From: Elusimicrobiota bacterium | GTDB lineage: Bacteria > Elusimicrobiota > Endomicrobiia > Endomicrobiales > Endomicrobiaceae | Length of the DNA: 10,936 nt | Reading direction: 5' to 3' | Assembly: GCA_031282945.1 (NCBI GenBank) | Contig: JAITCX010000031.1 | Span: 1-10,936, forward strand | Shown: positions 1-5,364 of the stretch, piece after piece | Numbering within the stretch: position 1 is the stretch's first letter | How the letters are laid out: the number at the start of each line of letters is the position of its first letter | Notes under the pieces: generated by a model | Database searches by the model: none | Seen by the model: the letters and a program-made list of their open reading frames with translations, nothing else | What the model was told of the DNA's origin: nothing | Position numbers and translations under genes: made by a program

Positions 1-419
1 CCCAATTGGATTTTGATCTTGAATTAGCAAAAAAAAGTTCTGCGGAAAACCCTGTTTTTTATGTTCAGTATGTAAACGCCCGATGCAATTCAATTTTAGA
101 GGCGGCGAAAAATGATGAGCTGGATTTAAAAAATATAAATTTTGATTTGCTTTCTACAAAAGAGGAAAGAGATTTAATAAAAAAACTTATAGCTTTTAGC
201 GACACGCTTCTGCTTTGCATTAAAACTTTAAGCCCGCACCATTTTACAGTTTATCTCATAGAGCTTGCAGATTTATTTCATAAATTTTATGAAACAAACC
301 GCGTCTTAACTGACGATAAAAATCTAACAAAAGCTAGACTTGCCCTTATAAAAGCTGTGATGATAATAATTGAAAGCGGTTTAAATTTGATAGGAGTTTC
401 GGCTCCAAAAAAGATGTAA
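1..419 (+). CDS. argS: Arginyl-tRNA synthetase, C-terminal fragment (5' end outside window)
   Basis: This is the carboxy end of a class I arginyl-tRNA synthetase, which charges tRNA-Arg with arginine in the cytoplasm. The reading frame is open to the left edge (the first whole codon is CAA at 3-5), so the TTG at 6 is not a start. Family landmarks are the segment NPVFYVQYVNAR near the beginning, a helical DALR-type anticodon-binding domain (LIELADLFHKFYETNRV, then KARLALIKAV), and the terminal signature GLNLIGVSAPKKM, which matches the ArgS C-terminus (normally ..lGi.aPekM). The catalytic core with HIGH and KMSKS lies upstream and is not visible. The gene ends at TAA 417-419. No strong terminator follows, so some readthrough into the next cluster is possible. 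Identification rests on several conserved motifs in the right order. Confidence 0.93.
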   Translation, partial: QLDFDLELAKKSSAENPVFYVQYVNARCNSILEAAKNDELDLKNINFDLLSTKEERDLIKKLIAFSDTLLLCIKTLSPHHFTVYLIELADLFHKFYETNRVLTDDKNLTKARLALIKAVMIIIESGLNLIGVSAPKKM

Positions 420-531
420 TAATAGCGCAAGATATAAAGAGAGAAGTTTGCATATAAATAGAAAAATGAATTTGGGACATAAGATGTTTTTAAAATTGGC
501 ATCATATTAAAAAATGTAGACCAGACTTAAA

Positions 532-537
532 TATAAT
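532..537 (+). promoter_or_regulatory. Possible -10 box upstream of the beta-CASP cluster
   Basis: A perfect TATAAT occurs in the 183-nt gap after argS, 65 nt before the ATG at 603, and would give a 5' leader of roughly 60 nt. There is no good -35 hexamer at 16-18 nt: TTAAAA at 507-512 is 19 nt away, and TTGGCA at 496-501 is much too far (30 nt). In DNA this AT-rich such a match can occur by chance. I see no hairpin, tRNA or small ORF in the rest of the gap (420-602), and no T-tailed terminator for argS. Confidence 0.22.
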
Positions 538-592
538 AAATTTAAATTTTAGCTCAATAGCCGTTTGCTTTTATGTTTTCAATAAAATAATT

Positions 593-597
593 GGAGG
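593..597 (+). promoter_or_regulatory. Shine-Dalgarno site fixing the start of the beta-CASP gene
   Basis: GGAGG sits 5 nt before the ATG at 603. The frame is open further upstream to a TTG at 591, but that start would make the Shine-Dalgarno sequence itself coding. A later in-frame TTG at 651, which would give a protein lacking the signal peptide, has only T-rich sequence before it and no ribosome-binding site. The site therefore supports the start that includes the signal peptide. Confidence 0.85.
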
Positions 598-602
598 CAA
601 AG

Positions 603-2087
603 ATGCAAAAATTTAGGTCGGTCGTTTTGCTTTTGCTGTTTTGTTTTGGCTTGACAAATGGTGAGGTTTTTGTAACTGCAGACGGCGCGGCGGGAATGGT
701 TTCGGGAAGTTCTTTTTTGCTTGAGTCAGACGGCGTCTCCTGCATTATAGATGCTGGAATGTTTATGGAAAATGAGCAAATAGAAAAAAGAAATTTTCGC
801 ATTGCGCCTAAATTTTTAAATGCAAACGCTTTAGTTTTAACGCATGCGCATACAGATCATATCGGCCGCGTTCCATTGCTTGCCGCCAGCGGTTTTAATG
901 GTAAAATTTATGCAACCGCCGCCACAAAAGCTTTAGCTTTGGAATTTTTTTCAAACGGAACGGGCGCTGATTTAATAAAAAGAAAATGGTTTTGGTATGA
1001 CGATAATGCAAATAAAAAAATTGCGCATTGGAAAGATTTTTGTTTAAAAGATGAAAAACCTCAAACGGTTTTAAATCCTATAAATTTTATAGATTTTCAA
1101 AAAAGCAGAAAAGGCAGATGGGAAATATGCAAAATATGCATTCTTTCTCAAACTGCTGAAATAGAAAAATTGTTTGTGGAATTGGAGTATGGGCAGGTTG
1201 TGGAACTGGCGGAAAATTTTAGTTTTAAACTTTTAGATGCGGGGCATATTCCGGGTTCCGCAAGCGTTTTGTTTAATGTGGAGGAAACAAGAATTTTGTT
1301 TTCTGGAGATTTAGGCAGCGGTTTTTTAAAATTGCAAAGTAAAAGTTTGGCCGCGCCGAAATCCGATTTTGTTTTTATTGAAACAACAAATGGAAATGTA
1401 GAAAGTGTAGACGAAAATGAATTTTCTGCCTTTAGAAAAGATATTTTGAATGCTTTAAATAATTCCAAAATAGTTTGGATAAGCGCGCTTTCTTTCCACA
1501 GAACGCAAAGTCTTTTATATGAGCTAAAACTCATGCAAGACGAGGGCATATTAAATTCAAATATTCCAATTTATAGTTTAAGTCCGTCTGCAAATAGAAT
1601 TACAAATTTGTTTGAGCAAGAAATTGTCGGTCAAAAAAGAGATTGGTTTGCTAAAGAAGTTTATGAAAAGGAAACTTTAATTCCCAAAAATTTTAAAATG
1701 CAAATGCCGATTTTTAAAGGTCCCATGATTATAATTTCCTCCAGCGGGGATATGGATATGGGAATGTCCAAAAATTTATTTTTGAAGCTTTCTCCTCGCA
1801 AAGACGTTTTTATGATGGTTGTAAATTATGTCAGCCCCACAAGCAGAGCGGGAATATTGCTAGCTAATAAAGAAAAATTTAATATTAAAAAGTATAATAT
1901 ATTTTCAGGACATCCTGTTTTAAAAGAAATTTTTAGATGGTTGGAAAATCAAGACAAAAAAAATACAAAACTTTATTTAATACATGGCGAGCTAGAAAAT
2001 ATGTTTAGCGCAAGGCAAGTTTTTGCCAGAGCGGGTTTTGCCAATGTAAAAATTTTAAAAATAGATGAAAGGATTCAATTACGCTAA
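603..2087 (+). CDS. Exported beta-CASP metallo-beta-lactamase nuclease (CPSF73/TTHA0252-like)
   Basis: A 494-residue protein of the metallo-beta-lactamase/beta-CASP family, whose members are zinc-dependent RNA endo- and exonucleases. Residues 1-20 look like a signal peptide: basic MQKFR, a hydrophobic core SVVLLLLFCFGL, then TNG before E21. The fold then begins as in the family (GAAGMVSGSS at 28-37, DAGMF). Metal ligands are present: HAHTDH at 81-86, H215 (AGHIPGSA) and D236 (FSGDLG). Beta-CASP motif A acid is E260, motif B His is H437 (FSGHP) and motif C His is H461 (LIHGE). The usual GYQ..GT.G strand is altered to NYVSPTSRAG, and TYG after E260 is TNG. Between H86 and H215 is a long segment containing CKIC. 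The catalytic set looks complete. Its last base overlaps the next ATG, so the two genes are probably translationally coupled. Family assignment is firm; export and RNA substrate are inference. Confidence 0.88.
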   Translation: MQKFRSVVLLLLFCFGLTNGEVFVTADGAAGMVSGSSFLLESDGVSCIIDAGMFMENEQIEKRNFRIAPKFLNANALVLTHAHTDHIGRVPLLAASGFNGKIYATAATKALALEFFSNGTGADLIKRKWFWYDDNANKKIAHWKDFCLKDEKPQTVLNPINFIDFQKSRKGRWEICKICILSQTAEIEKLFVELEYGQVVELAENFSFKLLDAGHIPGSASVLFNVEETRILFSGDLGSGFLKLQSKSLAAPKSDFVFIETTNGNVESVDENEFSAFRKDILNALNNSKIVWISALSFHRTQSLLYELKLMQDEGILNSNIPIYSLSPSANRITNLFEQEIVGQKRDWFAKEVYEKETLIPKNFKMQMPIFKGPMIIISSSGDMDMGMSKNLFLKLSPRKDVFMMVVNYVSPTSRAGILLANKEKFNIKKYNIFSGHPVLKEIFRWLENQDKKNTKLYLIHGELENMFSARQVFARAGFANVKILKIDERIQLR

Positions 2088-3250
2088 TGGACAATAATAT
2101 TTCAAAAAACATTATCAATAAGAATAAAGGACGATTTTCTAAACTTACAAATTCTCCTAAAATTGACAAGAAAAAACCTCTCTATAAAAAAACATTGAGA
2201 GAAAAACTTTTCGGCAAACATCAAGTTTCTGACGACAAATTAAAAAAGAAAATTCGTTTGGGCGTGGATTCAAATTTTAGGTTGAGTTTGAAGCTCACTA
2301 TTGCCTTTATAATTCTAGTGGCAGGCATTTATGTTTTTACAGAGCTTACATATTCAGGCGCTTATATCTCCGCCGTTGCCGATGATTTTTATGAGCGCGG
2401 AAGTTATGACAGAGCTGCAAAATATTATGACAAAGCTCAAAGTTTAGATTATATTAGCGCCGATCTTTTTAAAAAAATGGGCATGGCTCTTATAAAAATT
2501 GGAAACTATGATATGGCTATAACCAAACTTTCGCAAGGTTATGAATTGGACAGCCAAGATCCAATGCTTGTATATTTGTTGGCGGAATCCATATTTTTAA
2601 AAGCTGAAAAAAATAATCAACTTGCGCTATATGATCAAAGCGCCCAATATTTGCAGCAAGCTATCGCTTTAAATCCAAAATTCAAAGACGCCTATGTTTT
2701 GATTGCGCTTTGTTATAGACATTTAGGAAATTATGATTTAGCGAGGCAGTGGTACGCTAAGGCTATTGCATTAAAAAGTTTTGCCGTCTATGAATTTTAT
2801 GATTTAATAGGACAATCCTATGCCGAGCAAAACAATTTTGCGCAGGCAATAGTTTTTTACAGACAAGCTCTGGATGCCAATCCCGTTTATGCGCTTTCTT
2901 ATGTGCATTTAGGGGATGCCTATGACGATTTAAATGATCTGGCGCTTGCCTTGCAAAACTATCAAAAAGCTACTGATATTAGTCCCGATTATACAGACGC
3001 TTATATAAAAATGGGAGATGTATATTTTGAACGCCAAAGGTACGAAGAGGCGGCGCAATGGTATTTGGCGGCGTTGAGAATTAATCCAACGAGTATTAAT
3101 GCAAATCATGCGTTGGGGCTTACCTATAAAAATTTAAACAGGGATGATGAAGCCGTAGAATATTTTAGAAAAGCGGTTTATTACGGCAAAGACGATGCAA
3201 TGGATGAAATGAAAAGTATGGGGGTAGATTTATTAAATGTTTTGCAATAA
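2087..3250 (+). CDS. Membrane-anchored TPR-repeat protein
   Basis: A 387-residue protein with three parts. Residues 1-66 are strongly basic (many Lys/Arg) and lack a signal peptide. Residues about 67-86 form one hydrophobic segment (LKLTIAFIILVAGIYVFT). From about 93 to 380 there are eight tetratricopeptide-like helix pairs, recognisable by the spacing of G/A/Y/A/P positions (for example GNYDLARQWYAKAIALK, ERQRYEEAAQWYLAALRINP, NRDDEAVEYFRKAV). TPR arrays bind other proteins. The positive charge before the membrane segment predicts an N-in topology with the TPRs on the outer side of the membrane, where the upstream exported nuclease would also be. The start overlaps the upstream stop by one base (TAATG); an AAAGGA lies 13 nt before, rather far, so coupled reinitiation is likely. 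The specific partner is unknown. Confidence 0.85.
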   Translation: MDNNISKNIINKNKGRFSKLTNSPKIDKKKPLYKKTLREKLFGKHQVSDDKLKKKIRLGVDSNFRLSLKLTIAFIILVAGIYVFTELTYSGAYISAVADDFYERGSYDRAAKYYDKAQSLDYISADLFKKMGMALIKIGNYDMAITKLSQGYELDSQDPMLVYLLAESIFLKAEKNNQLALYDQSAQYLQQAIALNPKFKDAYVLIALCYRHLGNYDLARQWYAKAIALKSFAVYEFYDLIGQSYAEQNNFAQAIVFYRQALDANPVYALSYVHLGDAYDDLNDLALALQNYQKATDISPDYTDAYIKMGDVYFERQRYEEAAQWYLAALRINPTSINANHALGLTYKNLNRDDEAVEYFRKAVYYGKDDAMDEMKSMGVDLLNVLQ

Positions 3251-3566
3251 GAAATGGTTATTTTTTATTATCTCTTGTTTAATGAGCGCTGTCGTCTCTT
3301 ATTTCGTAGATCTGCAGACTTCGCTTTTAGGCATATCGCAAGGCTGGCTTGTTGGGTGGGGGATGCTTTTTGTTTTGGATTCTTTTGTGAGTTTTGCGCT
3401 GGCTGTGGTTTTGGCTTTAATTATTGTCAAGGGGATTTATCAACTTTGGGTTTATGCCGCCGAATCAATTGCTAAAAAAGTTTTTTGGAGATGGGTGTGG
3501 GTTTTATATACCATAATAGTATACTTGAGTTATGCGCTTTTGTTTTTATGGGTAACGAGGTATTAA
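3237..3566 (+). CDS. Small Trp-rich integral membrane protein, function unknown
   Basis: A 109-residue hydrophobic protein that I do not recognise. It has three likely membrane segments: about 7-25 (WLFFIISCLMSAVVSYFV), about 36-66 (from WLVGWGMLF to ALIIVKG) and about 84-106 (VFWRWVWVLYTIIVYL and on). It contains eight Trp, several at predicted interface positions. Its ATG lies within the end of the TPR gene (14-nt overlap), and only a G-run about 12 nt upstream could act as a ribosome-binding site, so translation probably depends on the gene before it. It ends one base before the GTG of the exonuclease gene. The overlapping arrangement supports it as real and expressed with its neighbours. 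It could be a membrane partner of the TPR protein; that is inference from position only. Confidence 0.72.
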   Translation: MFCNKKWLFFIISCLMSAVVSYFVDLQTSLLGISQGWLVGWGMLFVLDSFVSFALAVVLALIIVKGIYQLWVYAAESIAKKVFWRWVWVLYTIIVYLSYALLFLWVTRY

Positions 3567-3567
3567 A

Positions 3568-4146
3568 GTGCCAAAAAAAAAATTGCCAGTTGACTCAAAC
3601 TGCACGAAAAATTTAGTTTATTTAGATATTGAAACAACGGGTTTGTCTGCGGAAAAAGGGGCTAAAATTTTGGAAATTGCAATGTTGAAAGTTTCTGATA
3701 ATTTAGAGGAAACCCGCTATGAAAAGCTCGTAAATCCGCAGCGCCCCATTGCGGCGGAATGTTCGCAGATACATTTTATTTATGACGAAATGGTAAAAGA
3801 CGCGCCGGCATTTAAAGATATTGCGGCTGAGGTTTTAGATTTTATTGGGTCAAATACTGTGGTCTGCCACAATGCCAAATTTGATTTGAGTTTTGTAAAA
3901 AAAGAAATTTATGAGGCTTTAAACTTAAAAGTAGATTTTAATTATATAGACACTCTTATGATGGCGCGGCGCCACTTTAATTTTTCTAGTAATGCGTTGG
4001 GGGCTATAGCTGATACTGTTGGGATTGAGGTAGGCGTTAGGCATAGAGCGATGGCGGACGTTTTAACAATGCAGGCTGTGTCAAAATATTTGTTTAAACG
4101 GCTTATGCAAAAAGGAATAGACGAGATAACAATTGGCATTTTTTAG
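3568..4146 (+). CDS. DEDDh 3'-5' exonuclease, DnaQ/PolC-epsilon type
   Basis: A 192-residue stand-alone exonuclease of the DnaQ-like family, which removes nucleotides from DNA or RNA 3' ends using two metal ions. All five catalytic positions are visible: D20 and E22 in YLDIETTG (Exo I), D106 in HNAKFDLSFV (Exo II), and H159 with D164 in HRAMADVLTM (Exo III), which makes it the DEDDh subclass. No polymerase, helicase or GIY-YIG domain is attached, and it is shorter than the usual proofreading epsilon subunit, so a role as the replicative proofreader, a repair nuclease or an RNase T/oligoribonuclease-like enzyme cannot be separated by sequence. The start is GTG at 3568, preceded by ACGAGG with 7-nt spacing and one base after the previous stop. 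The second codon begins a run of ten A. It is the last gene of the cluster begun at 603. Confidence 0.9.
   Translation: MPKKKLPVDSNCTKNLVYLDIETTGLSAEKGAKILEIAMLKVSDNLEETRYEKLVNPQRPIAAECSQIHFIYDEMVKDAPAFKDIAAEVLDFIGSNTVVCHNAKFDLSFVKKEIYEALNLKVDFNYIDTLMMARRHFNFSSNALGAIADTVGIEVGVRHRAMADVLTMQAVSKYLFKRLMQKGIDEITIGIF
3573..3582 (+). repeat. A10 homopolymer at the 5' end of the exonuclease gene
   Basis: Ten consecutive A bases directly follow GTGCC. Loss of one A would lead to TAG 15 codons after the start, and gain of one A to TGA at the ninth codon, so slippage in either direction would switch the product off. The tract could be an ordinary consequence of Lys codons in an AT-rich genome, since it encodes part of PKKK. 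Confidence 0.6.
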
Positions 4147-4173
4147 ATGCGTTTTTGTTTTGGGTTTAAAATA

Positions 4174-4198
4174 AATTTGCCGTCTAAACACGGCAGAA
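4174..4198 (+). other. Small hairpin before the histone-like gene
   Basis: GCCGT (4179-4183) pairs with ACGGC (4190-4194) around a 6-nt loop, and a few weaker pairs extend it outward. On the + strand it is followed by an A-rich run and not by T, so it is a poor intrinsic terminator for the exonuclease gene. It sits in the 76-nt gap between the exonuclease stop and the next start and could be an RNA-processing or mRNA-stability element. Nothing else is evident in this gap apart from the ribosome-binding site. Confidence 0.3.
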
Positions 4199-4222
4199 AA
4201 AAAAGAAAAAAGGAGAATAATA

Positions 4223-4675
4223 ATGGCAGAGAAAGTGGCAAAAACAGGCGTACAAAAGGAGAAAGATTATTTGTATTTTTTGGATAAGGACGGGGATATT
4301 TCTAGGTGTCAAATGTCAAGGGGATTTAATAGACAAAAATTTCCGCAAGAAAAAGTAGCGGTTCTTGGCATAAAAAGAGAAGAGGGTTATTTGTATTATC
4401 TAAAAAATGGAGATGTATATAGATCGGAAAGAAGTAACGGCCGCGCTAAAAGCGCCCCTAAAAAAACTGCAAAAAAAGGAGCTACTAAAATGGCAAAAAA
4501 AGTTAGCGTAAAAAAAACAGCAGTAAAAAAAGCAGTCAAAGCCGTGCCAAAAAAAGCAGTTAAAAAAGTTGTTGCAAAACCAGTTAAAAAAGCTGTAGCG
4601 AAAGTTGCAGTAAAAGCCAAAGCGAAACCAAAAGCGGCGGCGAAAGCAAAACCAGCGCCTAAGAAAAAGAAATAA
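4223..4675 (+). CDS. Histone H1-like protein with duplicated N-terminal module
   Basis: A 150-residue, highly basic protein. Residues 4-34 and 44-73 are two diverged copies of one module (first copy DYLYFLDKDGDISR, second GYLYYLKNGDVYR), each likely a small beta hairpin. From about residue 74 to the end it is low-complexity Lys/Ala/Val/Pro (KKAVK, AKPVKK, AKAKPKAA), like the tail of eukaryotic H1 and of bacterial H1-like nucleoid proteins, which bind DNA or RNA non-specifically. It starts at an ATG with AGGAG 7 nt upstream. M90 in the tail has its own good Shine-Dalgarno site. I recognise the module only loosely, as resembling uncharacterised small bacterial proteins, and cannot give it a function; the tail strongly suggests nucleic-acid binding, perhaps chromosome compaction. 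Minus-strand Phe-rich frames here are only shadows of the Lys codons. Confidence 0.82.
   Translation: MAEKVAKTGVQKEKDYLYFLDKDGDISRCQMSRGFNRQKFPQEKVAVLGIKREEGYLYYLKNGDVYRSERSNGRAKSAPKKTAKKGATKMAKKVSVKKTAVKKAVKAVPKKAVKKVVAKPVKKAVAKVAVKAKAKPKAAAKAKPAPKKKK
4232..4441 (+). repeat. Tandem duplication of a ~30-residue module
   Basis: Protein-level repeat: residues 4-34 (4232-4324) and 44-73 (4352-4441) of the histone-like protein. Shared positions in order are K-V-A, G, E, Y-L-Y, L, G-D and R, with one residue deleted in the second copy. The DNA copies have diverged, so the duplication is not recent. Confidence 0.75.
4477..4492 (+). promoter_or_regulatory. Internal ribosome-binding site and in-frame ATG within the histone-like gene
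   Basis: AGGAG at 4477-4481, preceded by an A-run, lies 8 nt before an in-frame ATG at 4490-4492. Translation from here would give a 61-residue protein (MAKKVSVKKTA...) made only of the Lys/Ala tail. The spacing is as good as that of the main start at 4223. The A-rich Lys codons make a chance AAGGAG plausible. Confidence 0.4.
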
Positions 4676-4677
4676 AA

Positions 4678-4727
4678 GCGCCTCAAAAGGCATAAACAGA
4701 TGTGGGGCGCATTGTAAAAATGCAGCC
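4678..4727 (+). other. Alternative GC-rich hairpins in the gap after the histone-like gene
   Basis: Two stems compete for the same bases. GCGCCTC (4678-4684) can pair with GGGGCGC (4704-4710), leaving a 19-nt loop. Instead, GGCGCATT (4706-4713) can pair with AATGC-A-GCC (4719-4727), with one bulged A and a 5-nt loop. Neither is followed by T residues on the + strand. Read on the minus strand, the first stem is followed by TTTTATTTCTTTTT, which resembles a terminator, but there is no minus-strand gene to use it. Confidence 0.4.
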
Positions 4728-4767
4728 GATAGGATAAATAAATTATAAATATCTTATCAAGTTTACA

Positions 4768-4815
4768 AGAACGATTATGATGAAATATATAAATTTTGTC
4801 ATAATCGTTTTGTAT
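4768..4815 (+). terminator. Long AT-rich hairpin, probable intrinsic terminator
   Basis: ACGATTATGA (4771-4780) and TCATAATCGT (4799-4808) form a perfect 10-bp stem. Two G-T pairs and four A-T pairs extend it inward to a 6-nt loop (4787-4792), and A-T/G-T pairs extend it outward to 4768-4811. A short T4 run closes the 3' side. The low GC content and the short T-run make it weaker than a textbook terminator. It lies between the histone-like gene and smpB, where the end of one transcript and the beginning of another are expected. A near-perfect inverted repeat like this could also be a protein-binding operator. Confidence 0.5.
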
Positions 4816-4877
4816 GCAAATAGCTAGGATGAAAATTTAATAATTGTTAAAAATTTTTAGAAATTAAGGAGGCGCAA

Positions 4878-5363
4878 ATGTCGGAAAAAAAGTTCAATAA
4901 AAAAGTTCTCGCCTCAAATAAAAAAGCTTTTAGCGATTATCAAATTTTAGATAAAATTGAAGCGGGTATTTGTTTAAACGGTTATGAAGTTAAGTCGCTG
5001 AGAAGTTCTCGGGCTGGACTTAGCGACAATTTAGTGAGATTTATAAAAGGCGAAGCTTTTATTGAAAATATGTTTATTGGCCCTTATGAAAATATTTCAA
5101 CGCATATTTTAGATTATAATGCAAAAAGAAAAAGAAAGTTATTGCTGCACAAACAAGAGATAAATAAACTCTCGCAGAAGGTTAAAGAAAAAGGTTTGAC
5201 ATTAATCGCTTTAGAGGTTTATCTTTGCCAAAAGGGGCTGGTTAAAATTTTGCTTGGGCTTGCAAAGGGAAAACATTCTTATGATAAAAGAGAAGATTTA
5301 AAACGTAAAGATTTAAACAGAGAAATTGCCCGTCAAACAAATATAAGACATTATAGAGGATAG
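4878..5363 (+). CDS. smpB: SsrA (tmRNA)-binding protein SmpB
   Basis: A 161-residue SmpB, the small protein that carries tmRNA to stalled ribosomes and mimics part of a tRNA in trans-translation. The family landmarks are in order: the N-terminal NKKAFSDYQI, then AGICLNGYEVKSLR (29-42, normally G-T-E-V-K-S-L-R), the RKLLLHKQEI block at 86-95, VKEKGLTLIAL, and the GLAKGKHSYDKRE motif at 127-139, followed by a basic tail (KRKDLNREIARQ) that enters the mRNA channel. Length is normal. The start has an excellent Shine-Dalgarno site (TAAGGAGG at 4865-4872, 5 nt before ATG). It is probably the first gene of the operon with the addA and addB homologues. I find no tmRNA gene in this window. Confidence 0.97.
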   Translation: MSEKKFNKKVLASNKKAFSDYQILDKIEAGICLNGYEVKSLRSSRAGLSDNLVRFIKGEAFIENMFIGPYENISTHILDYNAKRKRKLLLHKQEINKLSQKVKEKGLTLIALEVYLCQKGLVKILLGLAKGKHSYDKREDLKRKDLNREIARQTNIRHYRG

Positions 5364-5364
5364 A

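Noticed and set aside
591..602. TTG at 591 as start of the beta-CASP gene
   Set aside because: It lies on the Shine-Dalgarno sequence GGAGG (593-597) that serves the ATG at 603; no ribosome-binding site precedes it.
651..653. TTG at 651 as a start that would give a cytoplasmic beta-CASP protein
   Set aside because: Upstream sequence is T-rich without any Shine-Dalgarno match, whereas the ATG at 603 has an ideal one.
1148..1549. 133-codon minus-strand open frame inside the beta-CASP gene
   Set aside because: Shadow of a well-supported coding frame; no recognisable motif and no start context.
603..2087. Beta-CASP protein as a lipoprotein (Cys14)
   Set aside because: The residues before Cys14 (LLF) do not fit the lipobox L-[AS]-[GA]-C, and the hydrophobic segment continues after the cysteine.
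3254..3475. 73-codon + strand frame overlapping the small membrane protein
   Set aside because: Its product is Cys/Arg/Phe-rich and looks like an out-of-frame reading; the frame at 3237 has clear membrane segments and fits the overlaps.
4179..4194. Intrinsic terminator after the exonuclease gene
   Set aside because: The 5-bp stem is followed by A-rich sequence and not a T-tract on the coding strand.
4396..4693. Two Phe-rich minus-strand open frames opposite the histone-like gene
   Set aside because: They are complements of the Lys/Ala codon runs (AAA/AAG and GCN read as TTT/CTT and NGC), with no ribosome-binding site and no plausible protein.
4810..4841. Promoter for smpB using TTGTAT (4810-4815) and TTTAAT (4836-4841)
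   Set aside because: Spacing is 20 nt and both boxes are imperfect; other AT-rich combinations are equally good, so no specific promoter can be supported.
4676..4877. tmRNA (ssrA) or tRNA gene next to smpB
   Set aside because: No CCA-proximal acceptor stem, GTTCNANNC T-arm or Ala-rich tag frame could be found, and the gap is too short for tmRNA.
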